Source of the DNA: Gentiana macrophylla
Lineage: Eukaryota; Streptophyta; Magnoliopsida; Gentianales; Gentianaceae
DNA length: 64,000 nucleotides
NCBI GenBank assembly: GCA_026214975.1
Contig: CM047805.1
Span: 1,860,001-1,924,000, forward strand
Direction: 5' to 3'
Shown here one piece after another: positions 22,031-32,999 of the stretch; positions within the stretch are counted from its first letter, which is position 1; every line of letters starts with the position of its first letter. A program made the position numbers and the translations under genes. Below the pieces are notes generated by a model. It made no database searches. It saw only the letters and a list, made by a program, of their open reading frames with translations, and was not told where the DNA came from.

Positions 22031-23602
22031 GGAAATAGGCATTGACTTTCCAAGTGAGCAATTGATGAAGCTTGAAAGCGGTTAGGCCGTGGTATGTCGA
22101 CTACGTCAACTATTTAGCGAGTGGTCATTTAGAGGACATGACGTATCGGGGAGAAGAAAAGTTCTTTTACGATCTTAAATATCTCGTATGGGAAGATCCT
22201 TATTTGTTGAGTGCAGAAAGGCGGGTTGCTTCGACGGTGTGTTCTGAGCATGATCGGTGGGATATCTTAGAACAATGCCATAGCGGTCCTACGGAGGTCA
22301 CTATGGAACACCGAAGACGGTTGCAAAGATTCTTCAAAATTTGGATTCTCTTGGCCGACGACTCTGTTTAAGGATGCGAAGCCTTTTGTAAAGGTTGTGA
22401 TAGGTGCGAGAGAACTTGACGGCGAGTAGTCGGATGGAAATGCCACTTAAGCCCATTCTTGAATGCGAAGTTTTCGACGTTTGGGGCATAGATTTTATGG
22501 GACCCTTTCCATCCTCACGTGGTAATAAGTATATCTCAAATGCTGTGTGGATTATGTTTCAAAGTGGGTCGAGGCCATAGCTACTCAAACTAATGATCAC
22601 AAGGTTGTGAAGAAATTCTTGCAAAAGAATATCTTTACTAGATTCGGTGTCCGAGAGCACTCATTAGTAGCGAAGGTACTCACTTTTGCAATGCGCCGCT
22701 TGACAAGATCCTTGAGAAGTATGGTGTCAAACATAAGATTGGTACACCATATCATCCTCAAACTAGTGGCCAAGTGGAGGTAAGCAACCGGAGCCTGAAA
22801 AGAATTTTGGAGAAGACCGTGAACAATAATCGATCTAATTGGAGTCTTAAGTTGGATGACGCGTTGTGGGCCTATCGATCGCATTCAAAACCCCGATGGG
22901 CACGTCACCCTTCCAAATGGTCTATGGCAAAGCTTGTCATTTACACATCGAACTTGAACACAGAGCTTTTCGGGCAATTAAATTCTTAAATTTTGATAGC
23001 CAACTATGTGGGGAGAAAAGATTGTTACAATTGAGCAGGCTCGGCAATTGGACTCAGAGCATACGAGAATGCTAAACTCGGCAAGGAGAGAACGAAGATG
23101 CTCCATGACGCTAAGATCAAGGACCGAGAATTCAAAGTTGGTGAAATGGCTTTACTCTATAATACCGGACTTCATTTGTTTCTGGTAAGCTAAAGTCTAG
23201 ATGGTGCAGTCCGTTTGAGATTCTCGAGGTTAATCCGAGTGGAGTAATTACTTTGAACGGGTATGGTAATCAAGCTTTTAAAGTGAATGGCCATCGGCTT
23301 AAGAAATATTTTGGGCAACTAAAGGAAAAGCCTGAGACTCTTTATTTCCAAAGAAGAGATGAGAATACAGATGTCATGATTTGTGAAGAGGTTCCATCTT
23401 ATTTCTTTGAGTCAGATGATGATGACATTCCTATATCCACCCGTAAGGTCCCTTCTCCTGAGACCCCTGAGCAGGTTAGCACCCCTATGCCGATCGTGCG
23501 CAAGAACAAGAAGAGGAGAGTCAGTGTAGTTTGGAGAGAAAAGTTTAAAGAACTTATTGCACACTTGACTTGTTGTTGTGGTGAAAATCATTTCCGCCCT
23601 TG
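22030..23602 (+). pseudogene. A1 integrase, frameshifted
   Basis: The N-terminal zinc-binding segment is spread over frames (CHSGP near 22276, FCKGCDRC near 22384). The core keeps [15 protein letters not shown] (22472), [21 protein letters not shown] (22555) and [20 protein letters not shown] (22750); the middle acidic residue lies in a damaged stretch (22640-22690). The C-terminal part (23090-23602) has FKVGEMALLYNT, KSRW-SPFEILEVNPSGV, and a tail ending CCCGENHFRP then TGA. It would insert the cDNA. Multiple indels inactivate it. Confidence 0.86.
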
Positions 23603-23803
23603 AGTGCTCACGATTACGATCATCGAGGTGGCGGTAGTCAAACCAAAGTGGCCCGATCCGGGTTGATTCTTGAACTTTGTGTCAAGCTATTGACATTAAA
23701 AGAGCGCTCCTAGGAGGCAACCTAGTTTTCTTTGTTCGTTTCCTTTTCTTGGGTTGTTTTGTTTTATTGTTTTAGAAATAATACTTTAGTTGATTTTGTG
23801 TTG

Positions 23804-23911
23804 ATGGTTATTCCTCCTACATTCATTGTAAGTGTTTTGTGTTATGTGTTGCTCATATACCCCGTGTATCCCGAGATTATATGGTATGTCGAGTGTTGCA
23901 GATACTTTTGA
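23804..23911 (+). CDS. Conserved 35-codon hydrophobic ORF after integrase (A1)
   Basis: ATG to TGA, 35 codons, rich in I/V/L/Y/C with a likely single membrane-spanning stretch (core FIVSVLCYVLLIYP). The same ORF with the same stop is open in A1, B, C and D and has a one-base insertion near its end in A2, while gag-pol in all of these is heavily frameshifted. Function unknown; it lies where Athila elements may carry an env-like gene. It may simply be conserved because the copies are young. A GTAAGTG splice-donor-like string lies inside it. Confidence 0.3.
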   Translation: MVIPPTFIVSVLCYVLLIYPVYPEIIWYVECCRYF

Positions 23912-25040
23912 GCAGGTTCACCAGCTTTTATGTCCAGTGTTGTCTATTCGAGTTGCAGCGGTACATTCATGCTCCGGCCTGACCTCTGCCAACTTTCATC
24001 CGACAACCACTGTTGAAACCAGCTAAGTTTTCTTTTTATTTTATTCTGCACATTCTGAGGACATAATGTGATTTAAGTGTGGGGGGTGTTTGGGTATGTT
24101 TTGATGCTATATCCTTTGAAATATGAGTGAATGTTAAATTTTCTGCGGAATTTAAATTTTTTTGTAAATCTCGAGCATGTGATTGAAACTAAATGCTTGC
24201 TAGTTGTAGTTTTCTAACGATGATAGTATGTGACTTAGTGAGATAATTATAGCATGTTTTACTTTTATGGAGATAGTTTCGTTTTTCACTCACGAAAGCC
24301 TTTGATTTTGAAGCATGACTTTTGAATTATATCCTTTCATTATTTTTAATGATTTATCTTAGGAAGGTCGGTATAGTTACACCTAAGTTAGTCCGTGTCT
24401 TTGTGAATATCATAAAGTTTGAATGTGATAAGTGAGATGTAACTTATGACTTTGAAAAGTGAATAAATAAAGTGAGTGAGCAATTATTAATAAATACGTT
24501 TGTCGGAAGCTGGTTTATGATTTGGGTGAGGTAGGGTGTACCACGTATGTCCTATTCCACTATGATGACCAAAAGCTCACGATAGTCAGTTCATAGCTAC
24601 GATGATTTGAGTAGGTAGGGATTATCACGAAATGTCCTACTACTATGATGGGTAAAAGCTTATTTCGATTTGCGTTAATTTGAGAATTTTGAAAATGATG
24701 AATACAAATAAAGTGAAGTCTTTGTTATCATGGATCTTATACCCAGTAGAACCGCATGATATCTTTGTAGGGATTATCCTCTGAGTGCGTGAGAAGGCTT
24801 TGAGTGGAGCTATTCTTTATGCCTGTACCTAGGATAGTCATTGGAATTTTTGAAAGGATATTTCTTTGAAAGGCTTGTTAAGATTGAGAACGGCTTGTCA
24901 CACTTACACGAATCTATCTACGTGTTGGTATCATTTGCTATAGTTGTTGTATCTTTTGTTACGTGAGTTAGAGATCTATGTGGATTATTTATAAAGTTGA
25001 GCTATAGTTTTGATTGTTTTGCCGAGGGCGTACAAAAAAG

Positions 25041-25055
25041 TTAAGTGTGGGGAGT
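25041..25055 (+). promoter_or_regulatory. Polypurine tract of A1
   Basis: TTAAGTGTGGGGAG immediately precedes the LTR start TGTTAAGG at 25056, the position where plus-strand DNA synthesis is primed. Confidence 0.75.
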
Positions 25056-25405
25056 TGTTAAGGCCATATTTATATGATTATTAAAGGTTTATTTCATTAT
25101 TATTTTCCCCACATTTGCATAATTTACATGAGAATTAAGGGTTTAAGTGTAATTATTTAATAAAGATGATTTTAAGAGGGTTGTATGCAAAATTGATGAT
25201 TTTAAGTGTTGATTTAATGGAATTATTATTATTTGGATTTTATTACATTTTTGCATTGTTTATTTATCATGTAGGTGTTGATTTTCGTGCATATAATGAG
25301 GATAAATGAAGCTCAAGTCGAATTATAAGAGATAGAGTTGGAATTGGCTTGAAAAAATTGGATAAAGATGAAGAGATCCGATCCTCAGCAGTTCAAACGG
25401 GCGTC
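25056..25405 (+). mobile_element. Truncated Athila subfamily-1 LTR (3' LTR of A1)
   Basis: The first 350 bp match 15433-15780 and 58448-58790 almost base for base, then homology ends at GGGCGTC (25405). The U3 end is present but no TATA, R or U5. The loss coincides with the start of the subfamily-2 block. Confidence 0.88.
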
Positions 25406-25479
25406 TACTGAAATATGAAGGATCGATTAAGGGTATCTTAAATAGGTGACTCGTGAGCCCAAAAGATGAGGCATGAGAC
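25406..25479. other. 74-bp orphan segment between two LTRs
   Basis: It matches neither LTR subfamily nor any other sequence I could find in the window. It may be filler DNA from repair or a fragment of another element. Confidence 0.5.
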
Positions 25480-27087
25480 TGTTCGGTAAAAACGAGTTTT
25501 ACAATTTATAAACCGAAACACCCCAAGTATAAGGATCGTAGTATAGGGTGTTGCCGAGTCGTCTGAGGAATCGTAAAGTTATCAGATTAAGATATAACTC
25601 CTAAGTTGGTTATGTCACGAACTATTACCTAAAACTAAGGTTAATCTAACTATAAACCTGAACCTAAGAAATAAACTAAAAATCTAAGGAAAAGAAAATA
25701 AAAGCGACAACTAAAATAAGCGACAAACAAGAGATATTCTAGAGTGGGACGGCGTCCTCTAAGAATGACGGGTGTCGAATCACGATTTAGCGGAAATATG
25801 ACGAAAGCGAACAGCAAAAATTGAGGTTGCAATGAACTAAACTTAAGACTAGCGTTGAAATAAGCGATTTTGTTTTCGAATTATAAAGGAAACGATTAGA
25901 ACACCTAGAATCTATCACTCAACGATCAGACAACGATTTATGATTGAATACGATTTTATTGGTATGATCAATCACGAAACCGACTAAATTCCTTTAGATC
26001 AATTTCTAAGGTTTGTTTACTTTTCCAAGAAAAACAAATAACATTCATCACAAGATCAACAATTCGTTCCCAAATTGCAATACCCAACTAACGATATATG
26101 ATTCCTCAAAGCGTCAACAATTGTATCGATTGAAATAGAAAACTATTCTTTGAATTATATTCCCATAAAAATTCAAACAACATAGAGGTTCATTGACATT
26201 CCTATCTAATGAAACTCTTAACCAATAAATCAAGATTCAAGCGATAAATAAAACAAAATATTCAAAATCATAACTAAAGATAAACTAACGAATCATGGTT
26301 GTGATAGCGTTGATGTGATATCCTCCGGTTGTTCCCTTTGCTATGCGTTTAGCCAACAATCATGTTGGTAGACGAGAATCATTGGGATGGAAGGATTCAT
26401 CTTTGACTCTCCTCCTTGAATGATGCGGCTGCTAGGGTTTGTTATGAGGGAATAATGTGTATGAGATGTCCCACAGGGTTTAATACATTTGCTATTTATA
26501 GGATTTTAGGTCGGCTAGGGTTAAGTCGGCACCGGACGCCCGTCCAAGGTCATGGGCGCTTGATCCAGATTGCAAAACTTATTTGAGTCGGGCGAAGCTG
26601 GGATTGGGCCTTACGTCAGCAGCGGCGTCCACTACTGAGCGTCAAACTTCTTTGAATCCAAAATATCATCCTGGGCGCTTTCGTCCACTATCTTGACGCT
26701 TGATCCAGTTGAACGGCCGTTCAATAATAACGGGCGCTTGATTAGACGCGAAAACTTGATTTTCTCATATCTATCTCTTTCCAATCAAATCCAATCACCA
26801 TTATCTCTTCCTCTTTAATTAAACCCGACTTGATCATCTTTGAATTACCTCTTGAGCTCGAATTTGTGCATCTATAACACATAAAAATATCCCAAAATGT
26901 AATAATGTCCAATTAAATATAAATTCATCAATAAAGCGCATAAATTGACTAATTTTGTGATTAACTTACTAAAACACCACATGCTCAATATTTCGTCTAA
27001 ACACTTATTTCTTTATGCAAATAATACAAATACGGGGGAAATTATCATAAAATATAGCCTTATAAAACATATAAAAACACCTTAACA
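25480..27087 (-). mobile_element. Athila subfamily-2 LTR (3' LTR of B)
   Basis: 1608 bp; the minus strand reads TGTTAAGGTG... to ...CGTTTTTACCGAACA. TATA box on the minus strand at 26493-26500 (TATAAATA). It is a near-copy of 35130-36740 and 53552-55167. The GACG-C-CG motif cluster is at 26525-26745. The end matches subfamily 1 (ACCGAACA) but the U3 differs. Confidence 0.9.
26493..26500 (-). promoter_or_regulatory. TATA box of B LTR
   Basis: TATAAATA on the minus strand in the context CCTATAAATAGCAAA; the same context is at 54143-54150 in D, while C has CCTTTAAATAGC (36144). Confidence 0.55.
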
Positions 27088-28491
27088 ACTCCCCACACTT
27101 GAACTTTTGTTCGTCTCGAGCAAAACAATCAAAACTATAGCTCAACTTTCATGCAATCCACATAGATCTCCATCTCACGTAACAAAAGATATAACAACTA
27201 TAGCAAACAATACCATCACAGAGATAGATTCGATTGTATGTGTGACAAGCCCTTCTCAAATTTAACAAGCCTTTCAAAGGAATATCCTCTCAAAAATTTC
27301 AATGACTATCCTAAGTACATGCACAAGAATAGCTTCACACTAAGCCTTCCCACGCACTCAGTAGGATAATCCCTACAGCATATCATGCGGTTCTACTGGG
27401 TATAAGATCCATGATAACAAAGACTTCACTTTATTTGTATTCATCATTTTCAAAATTCTCAAATTAACGCAAATCAGAATAAGCTTTTACCCATCATAGT
27501 AGAGTAGGACATTTCAAGATAATCCCCTACCTTACTCCAATCATAAGGCAGCTATAAACTGACTGTCGTGAGCTATTGGTCATCATAGTGGTATAGGACA
27601 TACGTGGTATACCCTACCTCACTCAAATCATTAACCAGCTTTCGACAAACGTATTTATTGATAATTCATTACTTATTCATTCACTTTTCAAAGTCATAAG
27701 TTACATCTCACTTATCACATTCAAACTTTATGATATTCACAGTACACGGTCTAACTAAGGTGTTACCATACTGACCTTCTTAAGATACTCATCAAAATAA
27801 TGAAAGGATATAGTTCAAAAATCTTGCTTCAATATCAAAGGTTTTCGTGAGTGAAAAATGAACACTATCTCCATAAAAGTAAAGACATGCTATAATTATC
27901 TCACTAAGTCACATACTATCATCGTTAGAAAACTACAACTAGCAAGCATTTAGTTTCAATCACATGCTCGAGATTTACAAAAAATTTTAAATTTGCTCGA
28001 AATTAACTCATATTACCAGATATAGCATGAAAACATACTCATGTTACCCCCCCCCACACTTAAATCACATTATGTCCTCAGAATGTGCAAATATAAAAGA
28101 AAAGAAAACTTAGCCGGTTTCAACAGTGGTGGTCGGATGAAAGTTGGCAGAGGTCAGGCCGGAGCATGAATGTACCGCTGCAACTCGAATAGACAACACC
28201 GACGATAGTGACTTCGAAAAAACGCTGCTCAAAAGTATCTGCAACACTCGACATACCATATAATCTCGGGGTACACGGGGTATATGAGCAACACATAACA
28301 CAAAACACTTACAATGAATGTAGGAGGAATAACCATCAACACACGTAACTGAGGCGGTACTCCTAAAACTAAAAAGCAAATAACCTAAGAAAAGTAATCA
28401 ACCTAAAAGGAAAAGAAAACAAGACACGAAAAACTAGGTTGCCTCCTAGGAGCGCTCTTTTAATGTCAATAGCTTGACACAATCCTCAAAG
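27088..28491 (-). other. B 3' untranslated region with two polypurine tracts
   Basis: Minus strand: the terminal tract TCAAGTGTGGGGAGT is at 27088-27102 and a second tract with a long G-run (TTAAGTGTGGGGGGGGG) at 28046-28063. The same layout as in A1. Confidence 0.75.
28229..28336 (-). CDS. Conserved 35-codon hydrophobic ORF (B copy)
   Basis: Same length, start and stop as the A1 copy, minus strand. Core IVSVLCYVLLIYPVYP is preserved although B belongs to the other subfamily. Function unknown. Confidence 0.3.
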   Translation of the reverse strand: MVIPPTFIVSVLCYVLLIYPVYPEIIWYVECCRYF

Positions 28492-29151
28492 TCAACCCGG
28501 GTCGGGCCACTTTGGTTTAAACGCGGCCACCTCATCATCAGAATCAGAGGTAAGGACCGAGGTGTGACCACAACCGCCACAAGTCAAGTACCCTACCAAA
28601 TTCTTTAACTTGGCTCTCCAGACAGTACTGACTTTCGTCTTTGTCTCAACTTCTCCTACATGTGGCACCAGCGGAATGATAGGTTCAGGAATCGTGGTAG
28701 AAGCTTCTTTAAGGGTAAGAATGTCATCATTCGAAGCAAAGAAATTAGCTGGAATCTCATCACAAATCAGCACATCAGGCACGTCAACCAACTTTTGAAA
28801 GTATATGACCTCAGGTACTTCATAAGGTTGGCCAAAATACTTTTTCAATCTGTGACCGTTTACTTTAAAAGGTGACCGTTGTACCTTCGCTTCAAGAAAT
28901 CGCTCCTCCCGGATGAACCCGACAATTTCAAAGGGTCGGACCATCGGACTTAAGCTTGCCGACAAGCGGATGTAATCTGGTGTTGTAAAGTAAAGTCATC
29001 TCTACACTGAAATCTCTGTCCTTTATTTTAGCATCATGGGAGCGCTCGTTCTTTCCTTGCTCAACTTGGCATTCTCGTAGGCCCCGAGTGCGAATTCATC
29101 GAGCGCATGCGATTGCGATAATCTTTTTCGCCACAGAGTGGCTATCGAAGT
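28492..29151 (-). pseudogene. B integrase C-terminal domain, one frameshift from the core
   Basis: 157 codons are open from 28965 to the stop at 28492: VRPFEIVGFI, FKVNGHRLKKYFGQ, VIYFQKLVDVPDVLICDEIP, then a Pro-rich linker, TVWRAKLKNLVGYLTCGGC and an acidic tail ending KWPDPG. The upstream part (29100-28970) has the basic and FKVG-type segments in shifted frames. This region follows the catalytic core in Athila integrases. The cysteine cluster LTCGGCG is conserved in D and as LTCCCG in A1. Confidence 0.8.
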
Positions 29152-30327
29152 TCAAGTATTTAATAGCCCGAGAAGCTCGTGCTCGGCTCGATCGGTAGAT
29201 GGCACGCCTTGCCGTAAACCATTTGAAAAGGCGACGTACCCATAGGGGTCTTGAGCGAAGACGATAAGCCCGAGTGCGTCGTCCAACTTCGGACTCCAAA
29301 TGGATCTATTAGAATTCACCGTTTTCTCCAAAATCCGCTTTAGACTTCTTTTGCTTACCTCGACTTGGCCACTGGTTTGGGGGTGGTATGGTGTACCAAT
29401 CTTATGCTTGACACCATATCTTTCAAGAATTTTATCCAGCGGTGCATTACAAAAATGCGATCCTTCATCACTGATAAGGGCTCTAGGACAGCCAAATCTA
29501 GTAAAGATATTCTTTTGCAAGAATTTCTTTACAACTTTGTGATCATTGGTTTGGGTGGCTATAGCCTCTACCCATTTGGAAACATAATCAACGCAGACTA
29601 GGATATATTTATTGCCGCACGATGATGGGAAGGGTCCCATGAAATCGATGCCCCACACGTCGAAGACTTCACATTCCAAGATAGGCCTCAAAGGCATCTC
29701 CATCCTATTACTGAGCCTCCCTACTCTTTGACATCTGTCACAGCCTTTGCAAAAGGCTTCAGCGTCTTTGAGCAGTGGGCGGTAAAATCCAGCTTGAAGG
29801 ATTTTCGCAACAGTCTTTGGTGCTCCGTAGTGTCCACCAGCAGGGCCACTGTGACATTGCTCTAAGATATCCAGTTGTTCATGTTCCGGAACACACCTTC
29901 TAAGCAACCCGTCTTTGCAGACTTTAAACAAATGTGGATCCTCCCATACGAGATACTTCAAGTCACTGAAAAACTTCTTCTTTTCCTGATACGTCATCTC
30001 TTTACAGATGTCGATCGCTAAGTAATTGGCGTAATCAGCATACCACGGCCTCACACTCTCTAGTCTCATTAATTGCTCAGTCGGAAAGTCAATGCCTATT
30101 TCCTTCGGATTTTCGTCACCCTCGTTCACTAAGCGAGATAAGTGATCAGCTACAACATTTTCGCTACCTTTCTTATCCTTAATTTCAAGGTCAAATTCCT
30201 GTAGTATCAGAATCCATCTCAGTAACCTTGGTTTGGCGTCTGCTTTTTCCATGAGGTAGCGTAATGTTTGCAAGATCTGCCCAAACCACAACTCGAGACC
30301 CAAGAAGGTAACTTGAAACTTATCCAT
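29152..30327 (-). CDS. B RNase H end plus integrase, 391 intact codons
   Basis: The longest intact protein in the window. Residues 1-70 are the end of RNase H ([18 protein letters not shown], then [14 protein letters not shown]). Residues 159-199 carry the integrase zinc finger (H159, H166, C196, C199). The catalytic core has D228 in GIDFMGPF, D287 in LISDEGSHF and E323 in GQVEVSKR, with 35 residues between the last two, a DD35E triad. After about residue 350 the frame drifts out of homology by a shift. The Met at 30327 is internal to pol, not a native start: the real protein would begin upstream and be processed from Gag-Pol. Enzymatically it could be close to intact. Confidence 0.85.
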   Translation of the reverse strand: MDKFQVTFLGLELWFGQILQTLRYLMEKADAKPRLLRWILILQEFDLEIKDKKGSENVVADHLSRLVNEGDENPKEIGIDFPTEQLMRLESVRPWYADYANYLAIDICKEMTYQEKKKFFSDLKYLVWEDPHLFKVCKDGLLRRCVPEHEQLDILEQCHSGPAGGHYGAPKTVAKILQAGFYRPLLKDAEAFCKGCDRCQRVGRLSNRMEMPLRPILECEVFDVWGIDFMGPFPSSCGNKYILVCVDYVSKWVEAIATQTNDHKVVKKFLQKNIFTRFGCPRALISDEGSHFCNAPLDKILERYGVKHKIGTPYHPQTSGQVEVSKRSLKRILEKTVNSNRSIWSPKLDDALGLIVFAQDPYGYVAFSNGLRQGVPSTDRAEHELLGLLNT

Positions 30328-30640
30328 AGGAAAAGCATCGCTAGAATTCTTTCTCCGTAGTAGTGTAGTTACACCGAATTTGGGTTCAAAGTGCGGCTCG
30401 CATAGTAGATTAGTCTGAACTTTTTGTCAATTCTTTGCCTAGAAACTGCGCCTATAGCGTAGTTAGAGGCATCGCACATGAGTTCGAAAGGTTTAGTCGG
30501 TCGGCGCGATCAAAATGGGGCAGCCTTGGTTAACTTATCCTTTAAGCATTTGAAAGCTTCCTTACACGCATCATCAAACACGAACTCTACTTCCTCTTTC
30601 AAAGAGTTGGATAAGCGGCTTTGCTATAGTCGAAAAATCT
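30328..30640 (-). pseudogene. B RNase H N-terminal part, frameshifted
   Basis: Minus strand carries [18 protein letters not shown] sequence near 30490-30450 and a KEEVEFVFDDACKEAFKCLK stretch near 30600-30540 in more than one frame. It links RT to the intact RNase H/integrase ORF. Confidence 0.7.
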
Positions 30641-31507
30641 TTAATAAAGCGCCGATAGAAGCCTACATGTCCCGAGGAATCCTCGTACCTCCTTAACTGT
30701 CTTTGGATATGACATTTTCTCAATGGCCTCTACTTTAGCCCTATCCACCTGAATACCTTCACTGGACAACTTGTGTCCCAAAACAATCCCTTCGTCAACT
30801 AGAAAATGGCATTTCTCCCAGTTAAGCACCAAATTTTTCTCAACACATCGCTGGAGTACCATATCTAGATTCCTTAAGATCTCATCAAAGCTGTCGCCAT
30901 AGACTGAGAAGTCATCCATAAAGACCTCCATGCATTGCTCTACAAGTCCGTCAAAAATGGCTAACATGCACCGTTGAAAAGTCGCGGGTGCATTGCATAG
31001 GCCGAATGGCATTCTGCGAAAAGCAAAAGTACCAGATGGACACGTGGCGTGGTCTTTTCCACGTCATTAGGATCGATGGCTATCCGGAAGTACCGGAATA
31101 TCCATCGAGAAAACAATAATATTTGTGACCACTCGGTCTTTCAATTATTTGGTCAATGAAGGGTAAGGGAAATGATCTTTTGCGGTGACCCGTTCAATCT
31201 GCGATAATCAATGCGAGACTTATAACTTGATCACAAGGCGTAAAGCAATTTCCTCCCCTTTTTCATTTTTTTCTACGGTAATACCCCCCTTCTTTGGCAC
31301 AACTTGAGTAGGGCTAACCCACTCACTGTCGGCGATGGCATAAATAATCCCCATATCAAGCCATTTGATGATCTCCTTTTTGACAACCTCCTGCATATGC
31401 GGATTCAGCCTTCTTTGCGGTTGTCTGACCTTTTTCGCTCCTTCCTCCGTTCGGATCTTATGCATGCATACATCCTGGTGATTCCTCTCGATATCGCCCA
31501 CCGCCAT
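30641..31507 (-). pseudogene. B reverse transcriptase, frameshifted
   Basis: Two open runs. 31507-31220 has CMHKIRTEE, QPQRRLNPHMQEVVKKEIIK, WLDMGIIYAIADSEWVSP and VVPKKGGITVEKNEKGEEI. 31012-30641 has MPFGLCNAPATFQRCM, the catalytic FMDDFSVYG (FMDD about 30922-30911), LNWEKCHFLVDEGIVLGHK and KTVKEVRGFLG. The stretch between (31220-31013), with the DGY and CP-GTFAFRRM region, is present but broken by indels. Same protein as A1, C and E. Confidence 0.87.
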
Positions 31508-32169
31508 CGAACGCGAGGATATGTTTCTCCAAACACTTTGATCAATTTTGCCTCTTGCTCAGGCTCGAGTTTAGGCGAGATGATTAGGGCAACTTATCAC
31601 TTGTCTTTAAGAAAGATGTATTTTAGATTTGCGGAAGTGGTTTCACTTTCTAAGTCGGCGGTGGTTGCTCGATGCTAGATTTTAACGGACCACCTTTTTC
31701 TATTTGAGTTTGGACCGGTTGGATCTGAAAAACACCTCATCTTCCACGGGAGTAATCCCGAAGGTATTGAATCACGTCATCAAAAGGAATCTCCCTGTCC
31801 ACTTCCGTTTCTTCTTTGCGATGTGCAATCACCTTCTTAAGCTCTTCTTCTTCAAGTTCATCGGCAAGTCGCTCCCAATCATCCAACTCCCAATGGGTAG
31901 CTTCTCTCCAGAATTGATTTCATCCCGATTTCCCATTAAAATTTCCTCTTGGCAAGGTTAAAGTCTGCCTGATTGAGCTCCTTCAGATCACTACTGCTCA
32001 TCCTGGAATGTCCCAAATTTTCTGTTCACTTATAGGCTCAGTATGCGCAAGTTGTTGAGACAGCTCTACAGTGACTACGGCTCTTGAACAGTTGTTTTCT
32101 TCTTCTTCGTGATTTATGACATCCAGGGCTCCTGTCTCTGCGAGCTCTTCATCGTGGTCGATTCATCCC

Positions 32170-32860
32170 ATAAATTGCTTCAATGAATGAAATTCCCTGA
32201 ATTGGGGATTCTTGAACTTTTACCTTGCTCGATGGAAATGGAAGTGTCTCCTATTCTCAAGGTAATTTGGCGGTGTGGAAGTCAATGGTGGCGCAGAGAG
32301 GTGTTCAAGAAAGGCCGGCCTAGGATCGGGGCATTTCCTTGTCGATTAGTAGTCCAATATAACCCGATCGGTTGGAAACACCAATTGTTTAACATGGGTA
32401 AGGACATTGTTAACGCAACCGGCCGCTAAACGGCTAGATTTGTCCACCAATCCGAAGAGGCGGGGCGCTCCCTTAGCCTTTTGTCCAACCCGAGACTTTT
32501 GCGGATGTTCAAAGGCATCACATTAACAGAGGCACCGAGTCGCATAAGACATTGTGGAACGTGGCGCCTTCGATCATGCAAGAGATTGAAGGTCGTCCGG
32601 GGTCACCACGTTTTATTGCAATGCTCACGAGAAATTGCCGAGCATTCTTCGTTTAGCACTTCATCCGCCATTCCTTTCGGCTTCTTCTTACTTCCACAGC
32701 GTCCTTAAGAAACTTGGAGCATTTAGGCATCTCGATTAACACTTCGGCAAGAGGCATAGTCACCATGGTTTCTCTAGCGACTTCCTCACTCCATCGTAAG
32801 TTTTATCGAGTTCAAAGTATTCTCATTTTTCTTTCTTTGGATAAGGAAGGGTTTTCGGAT
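32170..32860 (-). pseudogene. B aspartic protease region, frameshifted
   Basis: Minus strand carries [20 protein letters not shown] near 32545-32490, then VSLRLVDKSSRL, GCVNNVLTHVKQLVFPTD and, after a shift, the LGRPFL and TLRIGDTSISIEQ region near 32330-32215. An intact comparison copy is in C at 51150-50753. Several single-base changes break it. Confidence 0.8.
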
Positions 32861-32999
32861 GATTGATTGGAATTTGATTTTTAATGGCTTCATCCTCCTT
32901 ATCCTTCCATCGACAAACTTTTCGACTTTCTTTTAGTCGGGGTTGGCCATCTCGACTAATCTTTTCAACATCCCATCACTTTCCCCGAGGAATCATTAT

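Larger units (their letters stand above)
23603..25055 (+). other. A1 3' untranslated region with two polypurine tracts
   Basis: About 1.45 kb between integrase and the next LTR. TAAGTGTGGGGGGTG (24074-24088) resembles the true polypurine tract TTAAGTGTGGGGAG (25041-25054) that abuts the LTR. Between them the sequence is non-coding, and it is shared with B, C, D and A2 with the same order. There is no env-like gene of normal size. Confidence 0.75.

Noticed and set aside
23804..24026. Full env-like gene downstream of integrase
   Set aside because: Only a 35-codon hydrophobic ORF is shared; the rest of the 3' region is non-coding in every copy.
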